DNA from: JABDOU01 sp041609995
GTDB taxonomy: Bacteria; Actinomycetota; Acidimicrobiia; Spongiisociales; SHLN01
Direction: 5' to 3'
Length of the DNA stretch: 26,716 nucleotides
Assembly: GCA_041609995.1 (NCBI GenBank)
Contig: JBFIPU010000030.1
Span: forward strand, 1 to 26,716
Within the stretch, counting starts at the first letter, position 1. Each line of letters begins with the position of its first letter. This document shows positions 23,812 to 26,716 of this stretch, in pieces. The notes below the pieces were generated by a model. That model ran no database searches, was not told the origin of the DNA, and saw only the letters and a program-made list of their open reading frames with translations. Made by a program: the position numbers and the translations under genes.

Positions 23812-25421
23812 CAGCTCGACCTCTGGTACACGGTTTCTCCTCCTACCACTGTCATGTCTACAGCCACGTCACCACACCACGCAAGCGAAAACGGGTCCTG
23901 GTCGAGAATCACGATATCGGCCCGGAAGCCAGGGGCCAGTGTGCCCGTTTCGTGATCGAGGTGGTTGACATATGCGGAGCCGGCTGTGAAGGCCGCCAGG
24001 ACGGTTCCCAGCCCGAGACGCTGATCCGGCAAGAAGCGCTCCCCGCCCGGTTCCACCGACCGGTTCACGGCCACTGCCGCCTGGGCCATCACGTCGGGAC
24101 TCGACACCGGCCAGTCGCTTCCCATCGCCATCACCGCACCGCTGTTCTCCAGGGATGCGAACGGGTAGTGGTGTGCCTGCTGCTCCTCCTGCAGATACGG
24201 GAGGGTCAGATCCATCAACGCCGGCTCCGGGCAGGCCCACAGCGGCTGGATGTTGGCGGACGCCCCCAGAGGCCGGAATCGCACGACATCGTCCGGGTGG
24301 ACGACCTGGAGGTGCGCCAGATGCGGGCGCAGCTCGTTCCATCCGTTGGCCGTCCGGGCGGCTGCGACCGCGTCCAGTGCCTGCCGCACTGCCCGGTCAC
24401 CCAAGGCGTGAAAATGGCACTGGAGCCCGGCGGCGTCGATGGCGGTGACGATGCCGGGCAGTTCGCCCGGATCGATGAAGTCCAGGCCGCGATTGCCGGT
24501 CGGCGCGCCCGTGGCGTCGGTGTAATCGGCCAGTAGGGCCGCGGTGTAGTTCTCACAGACCCCATCGAGCATGAGCTTGACCGTCTTGGGCACGTAGCGG
24601 CCGGCGGTCTGCAGGCTGAGCTCGATGATCTCGTCGAGCTGTTCCAGACCCCGCTCCCGGTCCCACCAGACCGCTCCTCGCACCGAAGCCTTCAACTCGC
24701 CGCTGCCGGCCAGAGCGATGTAGGCCTCGTGGGTGGCCTCGCTCACCCAGGCGTCCTGCCAGGCGGTGACACCCGCCGCGAACAACGTTTGCTGGCCGGC
24801 CAGAAGTCCGGCTCGAAGCTGAACCGGGGTCGGGTCAGGTGCGACGCGTTCGACCAGCTCCATCGCTCCCTCGTGGAGTGTTCCTTGCGGGCCACCGTCC
24901 GATCTTCGCTCGATGCGCCCGTCGCTCGGGTCGGCAGTAGAGGCGTCGATGCCGGCGATCGCCAGAGCGGCGGTGTTGGCCCACCCGCTGTGTCCGTCGG
25001 CGCCGATCAGGTAGGCGGGCTTGCCGGCGGTCACGGCATCGAGATCCGCTGCCGAGGGGTTGCCTCCTTCAAACCACGGATACAGCCACCCGGCTCCGAG
25101 GACGAACTCGATGTCGGGATGGGCGGCCACGTACTCGGCGATGTGCGCCACGGCGCTTTGGCGATCGTGGGCGCCACTCAGGTCGCAGGCCAGCGTTTGC
25201 AGACCCCCTTGCACGGGATGGACATGGGCATCCTGAAACCCCGGGCAAAGAAACCGGCCGCCCAGGTCGACCACTTCGGAACCCGGTCCGGCTCGGTCGA
25301 GCACGTCGGTGCTGCTGCCCACCACCAGGATCCGGTCGCCCTCGACGGCGATGGCTTCCGCGCGTGAGCGGGCAGCGTTGCCAACCCAGACGGAGCCGTT
25401 GACGAAGCAGCGGGTCTTCAA
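23811..25421 (-). CDS. Amidohydrolase family 3 (YtcJ-like) metal-dependent hydrolase
   Basis: A 536-residue amidohydrolase of the YtcJ type. The N-terminal and C-terminal beta-sandwich parts (FVNGSVWVGN, and LAPGFRADIVILDQDPF) flank a TIM barrel. Metal-binding features are the HxH of DAHVHP (His66, His68), FHALGDRAV, HLQVVHPDD and the catalytic Asp of MGSDWPVSSPD. Enzymes of this group hydrolyse amides or formamides, but most substrates are unknown. The likely start is TTG 25421, whose TTGA overlaps the aldehyde dehydrogenase stop. There is no clear ribosome binding site, which fits translational coupling. Its place between an aldehyde dehydrogenase and a polyamine importer suggests it cleaves an imported amide or acylated amine (inference). 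Confidence 0.88.
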   Translation of the reverse strand: MKTRCFVNGSVWVGNAARSRAEAIAVEGDRILVVGSSTDVLDRAGPGSEVVDLGGRFLCPGFQDAHVHPVQGGLQTLACDLSGAHDRQSAVAHIAEYVAAHPDIEFVLGAGWLYPWFEGGNPSAADLDAVTAGKPAYLIGADGHSGWANTAALAIAGIDASTADPSDGRIERRSDGGPQGTLHEGAMELVERVAPDPTPVQLRAGLLAGQQTLFAAGVTAWQDAWVSEATHEAYIALAGSGELKASVRGAVWWDRERGLEQLDEIIELSLQTAGRYVPKTVKLMLDGVCENYTAALLADYTDATGAPTGNRGLDFIDPGELPGIVTAIDAAGLQCHFHALGDRAVRQALDAVAAARTANGWNELRPHLAHLQVVHPDDVVRFRPLGASANIQPLWACPEPALMDLTLPYLQEEQQAHHYPFASLENSGAVMAMGSDWPVSSPDVMAQAAVAVNRSVEPGGERFLPDQRLGLGTVLAAFTAGSAYVNHLDHETGTLAPGFRADIVILDQDPFSLAWCGDVAVDMTVVGGETVYQRSS

Positions 25422-26716
25422 TCCGACAGGTCGAGGTCCAGAACCACCGTCTGCAGATCGGTGAATTCCACCAGCCGGCCCCGGCCCCAGCCGGTGTCGG
25501 TCCCGGCTGCCCCTCCGAATGGCTGGAAGGTCTCCCAGAAATCGGTCGAGTCGTTGACGACCACCGTCCCGGAGCGGATGCGGTCCGCATACCAGAAGGC
25601 CTTTGAGAGGCTGCGCGTGAAGACGGCGGCTTGCAGACCGAGGCGGGAGCGGTTGGCCACTCCGACGGCATCCTGGTCGTCCTTGGCCGTCAAGATCGGC
25701 AGTACCGGGCCGAACGATTCCTCCTGGGAGACCTGGCTGTCTTCTGGCACCCGGTCCACGATCGTGAAGTCGTAGTAGAGGTCGGTGGGAAACCCCGCTA
25801 CCCGCCCACCGCCCACGAGGACCTCGGCTCCCCGCTCGCGGGCGTCGGCCATGTGCCGGTCCATCTTCTGGGCCGTCGCCTCGTTGTTGAGGGGCCCCAT
25901 GTTGGTGTCCTCGGCGAACGGATCGCCCAGCTTCACCACTTCGGCCGCCTTGAGGCTGGCCTCGACGAATTCGTCATGGACGGCGTCCACGACGATCACC
26001 CGTTCGGTCGCACAGCACACCTGGCCGGCGTTGTAGTAGGCGCCGTAGACGGCGGCCTCGGCGGCGGCGGCGACGTCGGCGTCTTCGGTCACGATGGTGG
26101 GCCCGTTTCCCGACATTTCCATGATCGATCGCTTGATGCCCATCTGGCTGATGATCCGGCGACCGGTGGCCGATGAGCCGGTGAACCCGATGGCGTCCAC
26201 GCCGTCATGGGTGACCAGCATCTCGCCGACGTCTCCCTCGCCGGGAATGATCGACACCAGGCCCTTGGGAAGCCCGGCGGCATCGAAGGCCTCGGCCAGC
26301 TTGAGCAACGCCCAGCTGGTGTGGAGCGGGGGTTTGACGATCACCGCGTTGCCGGCGGCGAGCCCGGGGCCGACGTATTCGAGCGGAATCGTGACCGGGA
26401 AGTTCCACGGCGTGATGGCCGCCCACACCCCCACCGGCCGGTGGAACGTGAACATGCGTTTGTTGCGGTCGGAGGTGGGAATCACCTCGCCGCTCAGTCG
26501 CTTGACATCCTCGGCCGCGTTGTAGAAGTACTGGTTGGCCTCGGCGATGTCGTCCAGCGATTCGGCGTGGTAGGGCTTGCCCTGCTCGAGCGTCTGGATG
26601 CGGGCGATCTCTTCCACCAGCGGCTCGATGGCGCTCGCGATGTCCAAGCAGACCTGGGCCCGTTCGAACGCCGACCAGTGGCGGAACTCATCCTGTGCGG
26701 CCCGGGCGGCATCGAC
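25418..26716 (-). CDS. NAD(P)-dependent aldehyde dehydrogenase (5' end outside window)
   Basis: The frame is open to the right window edge, so about 50 N-terminal residues are missing; 432 residues are visible. Family motifs are TPWNFP, the glycine-rich FTGSSATGRR of the cofactor site, the general-base Glu in IMEMSGNGP (about visible residue 200), the nucleophile Cys in NAGQVCCATER (about visible residue 234), and the C-terminal QEESFGPVLPI. It would oxidise an aldehyde to a carboxylate with NAD(P)+ in the cytoplasm. Placed upstream of, and overlapping, the amidohydrolase and Pot genes, it may oxidise an aminoaldehyde from polyamine breakdown, such as 4-aminobutanal. Specificity cannot be read from the sequence. 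Confidence 0.93.
   Translation of the reverse strand, partial: VDAARAAQDEFRHWSAFERAQVCLDIASAIEPLVEEIARIQTLEQGKPYHAESLDDIAEANQYFYNAAEDVKRLSGEVIPTSDRNKRMFTFHRPVGVWAAITPWNFPVTIPLEYVGPGLAAGNAVIVKPPLHTSWALLKLAEAFDAAGLPKGLVSIIPGEGDVGEMLVTHDGVDAIGFTGSSATGRRIISQMGIKRSIMEMSGNGPTIVTEDADVAAAAEAAVYGAYYNAGQVCCATERVIVVDAVHDEFVEASLKAAEVVKLGDPFAEDTNMGPLNNEATAQKMDRHMADARERGAEVLVGGGRVAGFPTDLYYDFTIVDRVPEDSQVSQEESFGPVLPILTAKDDQDAVGVANRSRLGLQAAVFTRSLSKAFWYADRIRSGTVVVNDSTDFWETFQPFGGAAGTDTGWGRGRLVEFTDLQTVVLDLDLSD

Noticed and set aside
1..26716. Mobile elements, CRISPR arrays, defence islands or prophage genes.
   Set aside because: No integrase, transposase, terminal repeats, spaced direct repeats or phage structural genes were seen; the only tandem repeat is the short PETKT array at 41-100.

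Overview
This is a high-GC bacterial chromosomal window of actinobacterial type. Genes are tightly packed, GTG and TTG starts are common, and most same-strand neighbours overlap by 1-14 bases (ATGA, GTGA, TAATG, TAGTG and TGATG junctions). A DUF222/HNH protein with a recognisable domain order and a Tat-exported lipoprotein also fit Actinomycetota. A lineage such as Acidimicrobiia is possible, but no rRNA or other marker allows a firm placement. I see no phage, transposon, CRISPR array or tRNA.

Layout. (1) 1-2061: a doubtful membrane-protein ORF with a PETKT tandem repeat and signs of frameshift, a DUF222/HNH endonuclease-like gene, and a 460-base stretch with only a weak ORF. (2) 2062-3078: an adenosine deaminase gene interrupted by one in-frame TGA. 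(3) 3154-7184: a four-gene sarcosine-oxidase-type operon in the order A-G-B-D, with an unusually short, cysteine-rich alpha subunit. (4) 7148-11504: housekeeping and accessory enzymes: a GNAT acetyltransferase, a DoxX membrane protein and a ferritin-like protein in one minus-strand group, then a VOC protein, a Tat/lipoprotein metallo-beta-lactamase-fold hydrolase, a DUF302 protein and a nitroreductase. (5) 11485-16590: a minus-strand operon of a methyltransferase-like protein, a hotdog thioesterase and two ABC exporter half-transporters that form a textbook asymmetric heterodimer. (6) 16966-19347: phosphoenolpyruvate synthase, preceded by a structured leader with two strong GC hairpins. (7) 19743-26716: a minus-strand operon running from the right edge: aldehyde dehydrogenase (cut by the window), an amidohydrolase, then PotA, PotB, PotC and PotD, closed by a clear hairpin terminator.

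How the genes fit together. The sarcosine-oxidase-type operon would oxidatively demethylate an N-methyl amino acid and pass the one-carbon unit to tetrahydrofolate. The Pot operon would import a polyamine-like cation, and the coupled aldehyde dehydrogenase and amidohydrolase suggest that imported amines or amides are broken down rather than only stored. PEP synthase supports gluconeogenesis from such substrates. Together this suggests a heterotroph living on small organic nitrogen compounds; that ecological reading is inference. The observations most worth checking are the in-frame stop in add, the minimal SoxA with two four-cysteine motifs, and the mutually exclusive hairpin modules upstream of ppsA. 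I found no clearly new multi-gene defence or mobile system.
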